Shown here one piece after another: positions 48,310 through 58,178 of a stretch of 64,000 nucleotides of DNA; position 1 is the first letter of the stretch, and each line of letters opens with the position of its first letter. Where the stretch lies: the NCBI GenBank assembly GCA_900239685.1, contig OENT01000500.1, forward strand, positions 42,168-106,167. Direction: 5' to 3'. The stretch is from Rotaria macrura (lineage: Eukaryota; Rotifera; Eurotatoria; Philodinida; Philodinidae). The notes beneath the pieces were generated by a model, which searched no databases, was not told the DNA's origin, and saw nothing but the letters and a program-made list of their open reading frames with translations. The translations under genes were made by a program, and so were the position numbers.

Positions 48310-50294
48310 TGTTTTTTCAAAATAGTGACCGACGATACACCCCTGAAGATTTTAATAAACATATTTTATTCCTAATATGATCAAAGAAAAGAAAGAAAAA
48401 GGTGTTCGTTACTCTGCATCATGACTCGAGCCGTGTCTTGCACGTGGTTATAAGTCACCTGCATGATTCGACAAAAGAAAAATTTTAGAAAAAATTACTT
48501 TAGCCCTATAAGTATCCCACATGATTCGAATTGGGAAAATGCGACAGTATCCAAGCAGTATTTTAAGAAAATGCATCACATGGAACATGATGCAAATATT
48601 CACCGTGAATCTTCTTAGCGAGAGCTATCTAACGAATGACTTCATCTATGAAAACAGAGTATTTTCGGTTTACAAGAAACAATTGAATCCTCTCGAGAAA
48701 ATTCACTACCGTTACTCACACACATACAGTGATATCTAAAAACAAGGGAACACTAATTCTGGTGAAATTTTCGCATCGTGCATACAAGTAAAAAAGCAAA
48801 GTTTCTCAATTATATGCTCGTCATGAGTTTCAACTTAAGTTGTATGATTCAGTACCGTGTGGATGTATGAGAAGGTGTTTCACATGTGACGAACAGATAA
48901 ACACGTAATAGTGCACGATGAAATACTATTGGTCTAAAATACTGAATAGTATGTTTTCTTTCTAAATGGTTTTAACAGAGTCATAATAAAAGGTCGAAAA
49001 TGAAGCCGATAACCAAAACAACTGAAAATATTGATTGCGGATGTTTATCATAGTTATGAATCATATTTGAGTCGAAAATAACCAATCACGATGCATTCAT
49101 TTGCTTCGATTTTATTTTCTGCCTTTTACTATCCCGTTTAGTAAAATGGATGCATTAAAACACAATGCTACGATCATGAAAAAGTAATATTCATCAATTA
49201 AATCAAAGTTGTGTGAGTGCACGAAGTTCTATTCCGCTTAGTAAATCATCCGATGACGAATAATTTACATATAGATGATGATTATTGACTTCAGCAATAG
49301 AAGAGTGTATTCAAGTGCAGGTGTACATCTCACTGAGCATAAACCTTTTGAAAGCAATTATAAGATGTGTTCTTTATTTAACTTCATTGTCCTATGTAAG
49401 GACGCTCATGAGTAAGTAAGAGAAATATGATGGTGTCTGCATTCATTTTTATCATGAGTGCGAAAGAACGAATGATGGTTTTAAAATTTTTGTCATGTCT
49501 TAAAATTGTAGCACACAGTCTGCATATTCTGTTGAAGTGATTCAATTTTCATTTTTATAAATGCGGTTTTCACTTTTATAAAAAGTATCGTATATAATTT
49601 AAAGTGAAGTTTACAAATGATAACAGGTAGCGATTTTCTGTTAACAAGGACATCAATATTTTTCATCTGAAAACACACCACAACAATCCTCTCTAAAGTA
49701 AAGTTCATTCAAAGATTGCTATTGATGAATATCTGATTGTCAAGATTTTGAAAAAGTTTAGGTGGCCGATAAATTAATGCTCAATCATGGATACTTCTGG
49801 TGTTGTATCTCATCCAATGAGAAATATAAAAAGGAAAACTATATGATCACCAAACTGTCTAGAAAAGCATTGCTATTGTTACAGGAAAATATGTGATTCG
49901 TTTTATGAAAGTATACTCAAGAATTAATTCGTTACAAATATTCATCTATTTATTTGAAGAGTCTAATATTCGTCCCGTAATAGTTATATTTAAGCAACCT
50001 TTAGTGATTAGTTAGTTCATAGACAAAACAAACAATTGTATTAAACTAATTAAATATCAAAAGTTATACTTTCATTATCTATTTTACAACTTTGCTCCTT
50101 AAAATGAAATGAGCTGTACAAGTTAGTGCTTCTTAGAAATTAGATCTTAATCTACTTAGTTCTATGTATCTCACTGTGCTTCTTCTGGTTAAGTATATTG
50201 TATATATATAGATGTGTAAGCTTTCCGGACCATTTCTTCTCATCTATATCAATTGTCCTGTTCTTGATTATCTCCTTAACACTGGCACTTCTTC
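48310..50294. other. Intergenic, no gene seen
   Basis: 5' flank of B-box paralogue 1 and AT-rich spacer. This 5' flank is not shared with paralogues 2 or 3. No gene was recognised. Confidence 0.45.
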
Positions 50295-50824
50295 TAGGCA
50301 TGCAACGAACCCGAACGTTCGGGTTCGTTGAGTTCGGCTCGGGATCGGTTATAGGGTTCGAGTTCGGGTTCGGGTTCGGTGATAGGGTTCGGGTTCGTAT
50401 TCGGGCTCGATCGTAGGGTTCGGGTTCGGGTTTGATCTCGATTAGAACTATTGTGGAAGATTCGATAAGAATCAAAAGCAACCCGATAGCAAAACGATTC
50501 CGCCCCAATTAACATGAAATAAGCAAAGGTCTTGTTTACATATGTTTGCTTCGAATTTTGAAAAATCCAGATACGAGAGCTTACTACTGCAAGAATTTTG
50601 CTCACTACCCCATCTTTCAATTTGAGTAGCTTAAACCAAACCCACACTAGAAATGGATCCGAACCCAAACCCGAATCCGAACCCCAAGACCGAACCCGAA
50701 CCTGAGTCCGAACCCGAACCCTGATACCCGAACCCGAATACGAACTCTAAGACCGAACTGAAACCCGAACCCGAATCCCGAACTGTTCGGTCCGAACTGC
50801 GAACTCGGGTTCGTTGCATGCCTA
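50295..50824. mobile_element. 530-bp hAT-type MITE with perfect 8-bp target duplication
   Basis: The element starts TAGGCATGCAACGAACCCGA and ends in its inverse (TCGGGTTCGTTGCATGCCTA in form). It is flanked on both sides by the identical octamer ACTTCTTC (50287-50294 and 50825-50832). An 8-bp duplication with TAGG...ATGCAAC ends is diagnostic of the hAT superfamily. Both subterminal zones (about 50300-50430 and 50640-50810) are arrays of GAACCC/GGGTTC words in opposite orientation, giving long imperfect inverted repeats. The centre has no transposase. Open frames over it simply read the repeat (RTRTR, PNPNP, GFGFG). Confidence 0.85.
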
Positions 50825-51826
50825 ACTTCTTCTATACGAAATCGTCGAAACGCAAAACTAATTTTCTTTTAAACGACTAACTTGTACTAATACAGTCGTT
50901 TTATGATTAGAAATTATTTCTTTGAATATAAACTATAAATCATGATTCTTCTAGAAACAGTATTTTCCTATTGTAAACAGCAAACGACAAAGTGTCCATT
51001 CGCAAAGATCAAGTTCAGTAATAGCAAATAAGAAGTGCTTTGGTATCATATCATTGTACTCGAAATTCGAATGCAACGATATTCTTGAACATTATTTCTG
51101 TAAATCGATCATACTTATGCAAAGACATCTATTGACTATGGGTTTTAAAAGAATGCAAAAAAAAATTTGAATCCTATTTCCGACGTGAAAATTGCAGGAA
51201 ATCATGCAGATTAATAAAAAAATTCTCACAAATCTTGCATCGGATAAGATGTTTAATTTTGAAAAGCTTTATTTGATCGACTGCGTCAATTGACTTTTCG
51301 AGATACATTGTCACATACTAAAAGTCTTTCGAAGTGCATCAACAGATAGAGTAGCCAATCAGATAAAGCTATTGACGATTCAATTTACACTCTCGTTCAT
51401 ATTTGATAGTTTTAGGATTTGTTGAGCTCCACTGAATCATGTGAAATGATTGGAGAAATAATAGGTAACGTATAAGGAAATCTAAAGTGTATCATGTGTA
51501 CTTATAATTAGTAAAGCAATCATGAATTCGTATAATGTCGATGCATTTTAAAGTATCTTTTATTTAAATGAAAACTCTAATCTGCATTTATAAAATTGTA
51601 CATTTTGATTGATTGTCTTTGTCATGATTAATTAGTTTAGATATTGCCGATTTCTAGAGAGGCAACGAAGCGTTTAGATTAACACTTACTGTATAGATAT
51701 TAAATAGTATTCGAATAATGAATTTTGATGAAAAACGTAGAAAAAATCGATGTTATTTGGAAAATCACTTGTTTATTTAAAAACAATAAAGTAACTACAA
51801 TATGTTTGTTTGCACAAAAACAAAAA
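50825..51826. other. Intergenic, no gene seen
   Basis: AT-rich spacer between the hAT element and the 3' end of B-box paralogue 2. Nothing is supported. Confidence 0.45.
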
Positions 51827-52912
51827 TTATGCATTCACTGGAATTGTTACACAATCATCCTTGTGAAACAAAACAATAAGTAATCGCCAAGGATAAGGTG
51901 TCATGTTGATATTCACTGTAAGTGCAACGGTGATTTTCGTACTTTCATTGAATAGTCTAATTTGCTGTTGATTACAATCGAACGTAAGTTGTAAAATGTC
52001 ATTTGTAGTATATAAACTACTAATATAACCATACTTCTTCGAATTAGTTGTACAACGTCCGCGTTCATATACTTGATCGTAACCAAACCATCCTACGCTA
52101 GCAGGATGTCGAAAAGCATTTTCTACGTGAATGGCCTCCTTTGACGTACAACCGAAGAAGATACGATAAGGTTTTTGGGCTTTTTGTAGCCGAAATCGTG
52201 TGGTATGTTGGCCACTACTATACAGTAAATTGCCAAAAACATATGCGAAATCAGCAACAGTACCACTATGTTTGACGAGATAACCTTTATTTTCGATTGT
52301 ACCAGGACCTATTACTTGCAAGAACTTTTCTTCATATTTTACATTAATTTTAGGTTGTAATGATGGTACTTGGTTATTGCTTGCTAATTTATTCTTATCA
52401 GTTTCTTGACTTTCAACTTTTAATAGGCGAATAATCAATTTTTCGTCTTCAACAATTTTAATTGGAGAATACAAAGTCATTTCTGACCTAAGCGTTTCTA
52501 TTTGCTGTTTCCAGCGAATAAAATCATGTTCCAAATAATCATCGGCATCATACGACGAACGAAGGTCAATAGTTAAATCACTGAATTTCTTATGAAGTTT
52601 TTCTTTCGATTGATCGATTTTCTTTCGAATATCTTTGCGTGCATTTTCAGCAGCAAGATAAATTATTGCAATCGACTCCTTTTCCCATTGATCTATCTTT
52701 TGTAATGATGTATAATCAATTTTTAGTTCTTCTATGCCATTTTGAAGTAAATCATGTTCTTGTATGATAACATCTAACTTTCCCGCCAAATGTTGTCGAT
52801 GTTCGATAACATGTTTTCCACAAAATGTTTGTTCACATCCATAACAGACCAATACACCGGCACTCTTGTTACACGAAACACATAGTTTCTTAGGCGTTAG
52901 AGTAGCACTCAT
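51827..52912 (-). CDS. B-box / coiled-coil / SPRY-like protein, paralogue 2
   Basis: A single-exon protein of 361 residues with the same plan as its neighbours. The B-box has CVSC, CYGC and FCGKHVIEH. The coiled coil spans about residues 45-150 (LQKIDQWEKESIAIIYLAA). The SPRY-like domain has FGNLLYSSGQHTTRFRLQ, SVGWFGYDQVYERGRC, TNDILQLTFDCNQQQIRLF and YPWRLLIVLFHKDDCVTI. Its SPRY-like half is well diverged from paralogue 1, while its first 57 residues match paralogue 3 with only five changes, as does its 5' flank. It is the probable source of the 5' part of paralogue 3. Confidence 0.8.
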   Translation of the reverse strand: MSATLTPKKLCVSCNKSAGVLVCYGCEQTFCGKHVIEHRQHLAGKLDVIIQEHDLLQNGIEELKIDYTSLQKIDQWEKESIAIIYLAAENARKDIRKKIDQSKEKLHKKFSDLTIDLRSSYDADDYLEHDFIRWKQQIETLRSEMTLYSPIKIVEDEKLIIRLLKVESQETDKNKLASNNQVPSLQPKINVKYEEKFLQVIGPGTIENKGYLVKHSGTVADFAYVFGNLLYSSGQHTTRFRLQKAQKPYRIFFGCTSKEAIHVENAFRHPASVGWFGYDQVYERGRCTTNSKKYGYISSLYTTNDILQLTFDCNQQQIRLFNESTKITVALTVNINMTPYPWRLLIVLFHKDDCVTIPVNA

Positions 52913-54005
52913 ATTATTTGTACTTAAAGTTTATTTTTTTTAGTTTAAATGTGAAACAAGGATAACGAAGTGCGCAAATTATTTCTAATCTTTTCATTGG
53001 GATATAATATAAACGAATGAAAAAGAGAATTACGCTAGAGAAATGATTACTAACGAAAGATAGAATTGGATACATCTACAACAAGACAACGGCGACAAGA
53101 GTAAAACATGTGTTTTCTTCATTTGAACAATTTTTATGGGTAAAAACTAGCGAGACAACAGTCATCTTTCTAATGAATATAATAGTATCATGGTCAGACA
53201 CTTTTATCCTTGAATATTGAAGCAAATGATACATTGCAGTGAAGTCGTAGATTCACCATTTCAAATTCAGACCAAAATATTTCATTATTTTTTCAAATGA
53301 TTGGGGAAAATGTTTTTGAATACTATTTATATGTTCAAAATATTTATGATACAATAACGTTACATTTTCATGTCTCATTGCTTATCTTCGACCCGATCAG
53401 TTCTAAACGAGCACTTAAATAAACAGAAGACATGTCATTTGTAACATACAAGACACACTGTGTTCTTTTACGTCGTAATTTTTCTGGCAACGGTAGACTG
53501 GTATGATTTTAACGTCCTGTAGTTATAGAGACTTTGGTATTCTATTTCATAAAACAATCAAAAGTTAAGAACATTTTTTAATGTGATACTCGTTTCATGC
53601 GATTTTTAATCAAACTAATCGTGTTTTTCGAATACCGGTGCTTGAAATACGATTGATTCTTATAGTTTACTATGACATGTTAGAAGCAAAGCAAAGAGAG
53701 CATTTTATAGAGCAAGATTCATTCTGAAAATTGATGTAAGAAAATACTTTCCTCTCATTCAAACTGAGGCACTGTCGACCAAATTACAAAAATCAACTGA
53801 ATGAAACTTTCTGCATCGGCATCATCGTTGTTCTTACACTAAGGTTAATTTTTCTTTTGTTTGTTTATCGTTTCGTATCTATAACAGATACTTTTCTTTA
53901 TACAGAATACTCACCGAAGCAAATTCACAGGCACACTATTTTCATCGGTCTTCATTGTGCACACTTGCCACTTGATGTTTTGATTCATTTTATTGCCTTT
54001 TCAGA
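52790..54005. repeat. Duplicated segment B, copy 1 (paired with 55700-56710)
   Basis: The start of paralogue 2 and its 5' flank (AAATGTGAAACAAGGATAAC, GATATAATATAAACGAATG) recur at 55865-56000. A farther stretch (ATGTAAGAAAATACTT, TTGTTTATCGTTTCGTATCT) recurs at about 56440-56700 with more changes. The two copies differ enough (perhaps a fifth of bases in the distal part) that this duplication is older than that of segment A. Confidence 0.7.
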
Positions 54006-55700
54006 TTTCTTACTTTTCCAATATCCCAAATCATAGTTTAAAAAAATAATGTTGATGTTAACTATTGCAGAATTTGATCTCATCGTGATGAAAATGATTC
54101 AACCCTCAGTGTTAACACTGCTCATGCAACGATGCATTCCATTACTGATACAGTGCTCAAATCGTGATCATTGTGGAAGTGATATGATTCAGACTCCTAA
54201 GTATTTTCACGCCTGTAATCGCATTCGAACATAAACGCTGATCAGCTATGAATGGCCACGAATGGTTGCTAACCCTAGCATATGATTACATGCATTTACT
54301 AAACTTTCATTATGCTTTTTTTCATACAATCGATTATTACCTTTCAATCATGATTTCCAAACTTCAAGTACCAGAAATATATCAATTCAATCGAACTCAT
54401 TGCCTTTCTCTATTCATAACGTTCATTATCAAAAATTCACGGTTCATCGAATCATCTCACTGTTCACAAATACTGTAGAGATTGCGAAATAAAATTTTAG
54501 TTTACAATGTTGATGAAGATAGTGAAAGACTTTGTACTGAAAAACAAATTAATCTTCGTTTTTCATCGCATCACAGTGAAAAACTTCGATTGATAACAAG
54601 ACATCAAGTTTTGTGATTTATTATTGACACAATATGCCAAAATAAAACTTTTTTTAATCAAATAATCAAAACTAAAAATCCATGGAAATAGGATGGTTAT
54701 TCAAAGTTGAGGAAGTTTCGAAATGTATGTTTCAAAAAAAAAGATAATGTTCATGGTTTCTCCAAAAGTTCATCTTTAAACAATAGATAAAATTCTTACA
54801 GAATCATTGGGATTGCAAAGTATCATGAAAAATCGCCAAGGAAGCGGCATTAAAGTAACATTAACCGATAGAATAGATGTTGTGTTTAAACGTTCATGAA
54901 GTAATCTTATCTGTTTGCTTGTACAATCGAGTGTCAGTGATAATACATCATTAGTTTTGATCTTAAAACTGTTATAGTGATACTTTTGACTATTATCGTT
55001 ACAACGTCCATGTTCATAGACTTGATTCGATCCGAACCATCCTATAGAGTCAGGCGTTCTAAACACATCTGCCGTTAATTTTGCTTTCGACGAGGTGCAT
55101 CCCAAGAAAATACGGTATGGTTTTTTGAATTTTTCGAGTTTAAATCTTATCGTGTGACAACCTCCATTGTAAGCATATCTGCCATGAGTATATCCAAAAC
55201 CAATTGGAGTATGAGTGCATGTAGCGATGTAACCATTTTCTTCGATAATGATGGAACCTATTTTGTCGTGATATTGTTCTTGAAAACTTGAAGCCGAGGA
55301 GTTTTTTGCTGTTGACTGTTGTGGGTTGTTGTCAGGTGGACTTTTAGGCAATTCGTCGAATGTCAGTCTCATTAAATGAATAGGAGCACGTTTATCTTGA
55401 ATTAAGTTCGCTGATAATGGCGTAACAATATCTGATTGAAGTTCTTTCAGTTTTTTCTTCCATTGATCGAGATCATTTTCAGAAAAGTCGTCAGCTTCAC
55501 GTGATGAGCGTAGATCTTCTGTAAAATCACGACATGTGGTTTTTACTCTTTCCTTCGATTGTTCAAGCAATTCTTGCAAAGTTTTACGTGCGGTCTCGGC
55601 AGCAGTTTGAATCTTTAGAACGGCATCTTTTTCCCACTTATCGATTTTCTTTAATAGAGGATTCTTCTTCGATGATGGTTGTATGAATTCTTGTTGAAGT
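54005..55700. repeat. Duplicated segment A, copy 2
   Basis: Near-identical to 46448-48170. It contains the 3' flank and most of the coding sequence of paralogue 3. The join to segment B lies inside the gene, at about 55695-55722. Confidence 0.8.
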
Positions 55701-55864
55701 AAATCATAATCTTGCATGATAACATCTAACTTTCCCGCTAAATGTTGTCGATGTTCGATAACATGTTTTCCACAAAATGTTTGTTCACATCCATAACAGA
55801 CCAATATACCGGCACTCTTGTTACACGAAACACATAGTTTCTTAGGCGTTGCAGTAGCACTCAT
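54776..55864 (-). CDS. B-box / coiled-coil / SPRY-like protein, paralogue 3 (chimera of 1 and 2)
   Basis: A single-exon protein of 362 residues. Residues 1-57 (CVSCNKSAGILVCYGCEQTF, HRQHLAGKLDVI) follow paralogue 2, and everything from QQEFIQPSSKKNPLLKKIDK onward follows paralogue 1, with only about five or six substitutions in 300 residues (for example YYDK to YHDK, YHYKSSK to YHYNSFK). The switch falls at about 55695-55722, where the DNA changes from one parent's sequence to the other. The frame is intact, so the hybrid is likely functional: it pairs paralogue 2's promoter and B-box with paralogue 1's coiled coil and SPRY-like domain. Confidence 0.85.
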   Translation of the reverse strand: MSATATPKKLCVSCNKSAGILVCYGCEQTFCGKHVIEHRQHLAGKLDVIMQDYDLLQQEFIQPSSKKNPLLKKIDKWEKDAVLKIQTAAETARKTLQELLEQSKERVKTTCRDFTEDLRSSREADDFSENDLDQWKKKLKELQSDIVTPLSANLIQDKRAPIHLMRLTFDELPKSPPDNNPQQSTAKNSSASSFQEQYHDKIGSIIIEENGYIATCTHTPIGFGYTHGRYAYNGGCHTIRFKLEKFKKPYRIFLGCTSSKAKLTADVFRTPDSIGWFGSNQVYEHGRCNDNSQKYHYNSFKIKTNDVLSLTLDCTSKQIRLLHERLNTTSILSVNVTLMPLPWRFFMILCNPNDSVRILSIV

Positions 55865-56710
55865 ATTATTTGTACTAAAAGTTTATTTGTTTTTAGTTTA
55901 AATGTGAAACAAGGATAACGAAGTGTGTAAATTATTTCTAATCTTTTCATTGGAATATAATATAAACGAATGAAAAAAGAATTTATACAGAGAAACGATT
56001 ATTCACGAAAGATGCAATAATATACATGCAATAAGACAACGACAAGAATAGGAATACATGATTTCCTTTTCATCTGCACTAGTTTTATAAGGTAAACGAG
56101 TGAGATAGCAGTTGTCTTCCCGTTGAATGCAATAACAGCAGGGTCGAAAACTTTTATTTTTGAATATTAAGGCTCAATGATAGATTGTAGTGAAGCCATA
56201 GGTTCACCATTTCTAATGCAGAGGAAGATCGATCATCATTTTTCTCAAATGATTGGAAAAAACGAGCTGAATGCTTTTTGTGATCTCGGAAAAAAAGAGT
56301 TGTCATTTGCCCAAAACACGCCGCGTTGTCTCTTTTTGTTTCGGAATGCTGCTATTACATGGCGTGCAGCATGATTGGCACATCCTCTAGTTGCAAATAC
56401 TTTTCATCTGGTTGAGCACGCTTCGTTCTGCAAATTTATGTAAGAAAATACTTCCCTCTCAATCGAACTGAGACACTTTCCAGGAAAAGACAAAAGTGAA
56501 CTATGTGAAACTTTCTTCCTCAGCATTGTCGTTTTCACATATCAGTTCGTTTTTCTTGCGCTTGTTTATCGTTTCGTATCTATGGCATATACTATTCTTC
56601 ATACAGAATACTAAACGAAGTAAATCCACATACAAACTATTTTTATCAGTCTTCATTACGAACACTTGTTGTTGGATATTAGGATTCATTTTATTGACTA
56701 ATTAGATGTC
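55700..56710. repeat. Duplicated segment B, copy 2
   Basis: 5' part and upstream flank of paralogue 3, matching the equivalent region of paralogue 2. Small plus-strand frames here (56177, 56496) are not supported as genes. Confidence 0.7.
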
Positions 56711-57104
56711 GTTTTCAACTATTTTACATTTGAAATGGAATATTCAATGAGCGGATTTCTATGGCGTATGATAGGCTGTGATTCTCAACTAACACATTGT
56801 TGGTAGCATGTACGACAAAGAAAACAAGAAAAAGAAAGTCATGAATAGTTATAAGACTTTCCCTTGTTTTATAAGAACCTACGTGTTCATATTCGCATTG
56901 CTTAATGGTTTTGATAATAATATAAAACTATCCTTCTTAGAATCATAGGATACGATCGAGTATTATATTGATTAGCTACTTATCTAATAGCAATTATAGT
57001 CATTCTAGTATGTGAAATATTCCAGATTTTTATTGATTGAAAAACAAAATAAAGTTCATCGTTATAATTTTCAGTTCACATTTTCTATTCATTGGAAATG
57101 AATA
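56711..57104. other. Short spacer, no gene seen
   Basis: AT-rich spacer to the 3' end of paralogue 4. An AATAAA-type hexamer (CAAAATAAAG near 57045, minus-strand side not clear) is the only notable word. Confidence 0.35.
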
Positions 57105-58178
57105 CTATCTTCTCTGTAAAATTTTCACGCAATCATCTTGATGAACTAATACTAGTAACATTTGCCATGGAAGTGGTGCTTTGTCTGTGTCAACGGCAAG
57201 TCTATATGTTTTGTTTATACGTTCATGAAATAATTCAATTTCTTCCTGATCACAATCAAATGTAAGCTCTAATATATCATTTTTCTGAAATGTACTAGTA
57301 TCATAACCGTGTATTTCGACATTATTATTCCATGTACCATGTCGATAAACTTCATTATAACCAAACCAACCAACAACAGATGATGAATTATAACTAATTA
57401 CATTTTGAACTATTTCAGTTGATATACAACCAAAAAATATGATATATGGACTATTACATAGTAAAAGTTTAAATCTTGTACTATGTCGGCCTTTAGAATA
57501 AATTTGTTTGCCAACTATATGTGCATAATTTAAATCGGGACCAATATGTTTAACAATAAGACCACCATTTTCGATTGAAGCCGAACCAATGACTCTAGTA
57601 AATAATTCTTCAGAATCCGAACTTGATGAATGTAGAAAATTGAAATTATTTCTGTTGATACTTTGAAATTTACTATGTGTTACCATGATTGGATAAATAG
57701 GAAATCGTTGATCGTCAATTAATTCTATTGAATACGATGATCGAATTTCTAATCGAAGATCAGTTAATTGTTTCATCCATCGAATAAGATCTTTTTCAGA
57801 AAAATCATCTGTTTTCATTGATGAATTAAGATTGGAAGCAATATCACGAGATATTTTCGTAAATTGTCTTTTAGGTTTATCGATTATTTGTCGTAGATCG
57901 GTCCGAGCTATTTCGGCTGCAGCTTTTATTTTTTTAATTGATTCTTTTTCCCATTTATCAATCTTTTGTAAATGAAGATATTCATTAGATGAACGGTCAA
58001 TACTATGTTGAAGTAAACTATGTTCTTGCATAATACTTTCTAATTCAAATGTTAGTTCTTGTCGATGTTGAGCAGCATGTCTAGAACAATATGTTAATTG
58101 ACATCCATCACAAACTAATAGACCAGCGGTTTTTCCACATTTGACACACTGTCTCGGAGATACAATGTTATTATACAT
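57105..58178 (-). CDS. B-box / coiled-coil / SPRY-like protein, paralogue 4
   Basis: A single-exon protein of 357 residues, the most diverged of the four. The B-box reads CVKC, CDGC, YCSRHAAQH, so the second-half ligands are kept although the spacing residues differ. The coiled coil is at about 45-145 (LQKIDKWEKESIKKIKAAAE). The SPRY-like domain has VGKQIYSKGRHSTRFKLL, VVGWFGYNEVYRHGTWN, KNDILELTFDCDQEEIELF and LPWQMLLVLVHQDDCVKIL. Its flanks are not part of the duplicated segments, so it marks an older duplication in the same cluster. Confidence 0.8.
   Translation of the reverse strand: MYNNIVSPRQCVKCGKTAGLLVCDGCQLTYCSRHAAQHRQELTFELESIMQEHSLLQHSIDRSSNEYLHLQKIDKWEKESIKKIKAAAEIARTDLRQIIDKPKRQFTKISRDIASNLNSSMKTDDFSEKDLIRWMKQLTDLRLEIRSSYSIELIDDQRFPIYPIMVTHSKFQSINRNNFNFLHSSSSDSEELFTRVIGSASIENGGLIVKHIGPDLNYAHIVGKQIYSKGRHSTRFKLLLCNSPYIIFFGCISTEIVQNVISYNSSSVVGWFGYNEVYRHGTWNNNVEIHGYDTSTFQKNDILELTFDCDQEEIELFHERINKTYRLAVDTDKAPLPWQMLLVLVHQDDCVKILQRR

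Noticed and set aside
50152..50819. Overlapping frames rich in Pro-Asn, Arg-Thr or Gly-Phe on both strands
   Set aside because: They translate the GAACCC/GGGTTC arrays of the hAT MITE, not genes.
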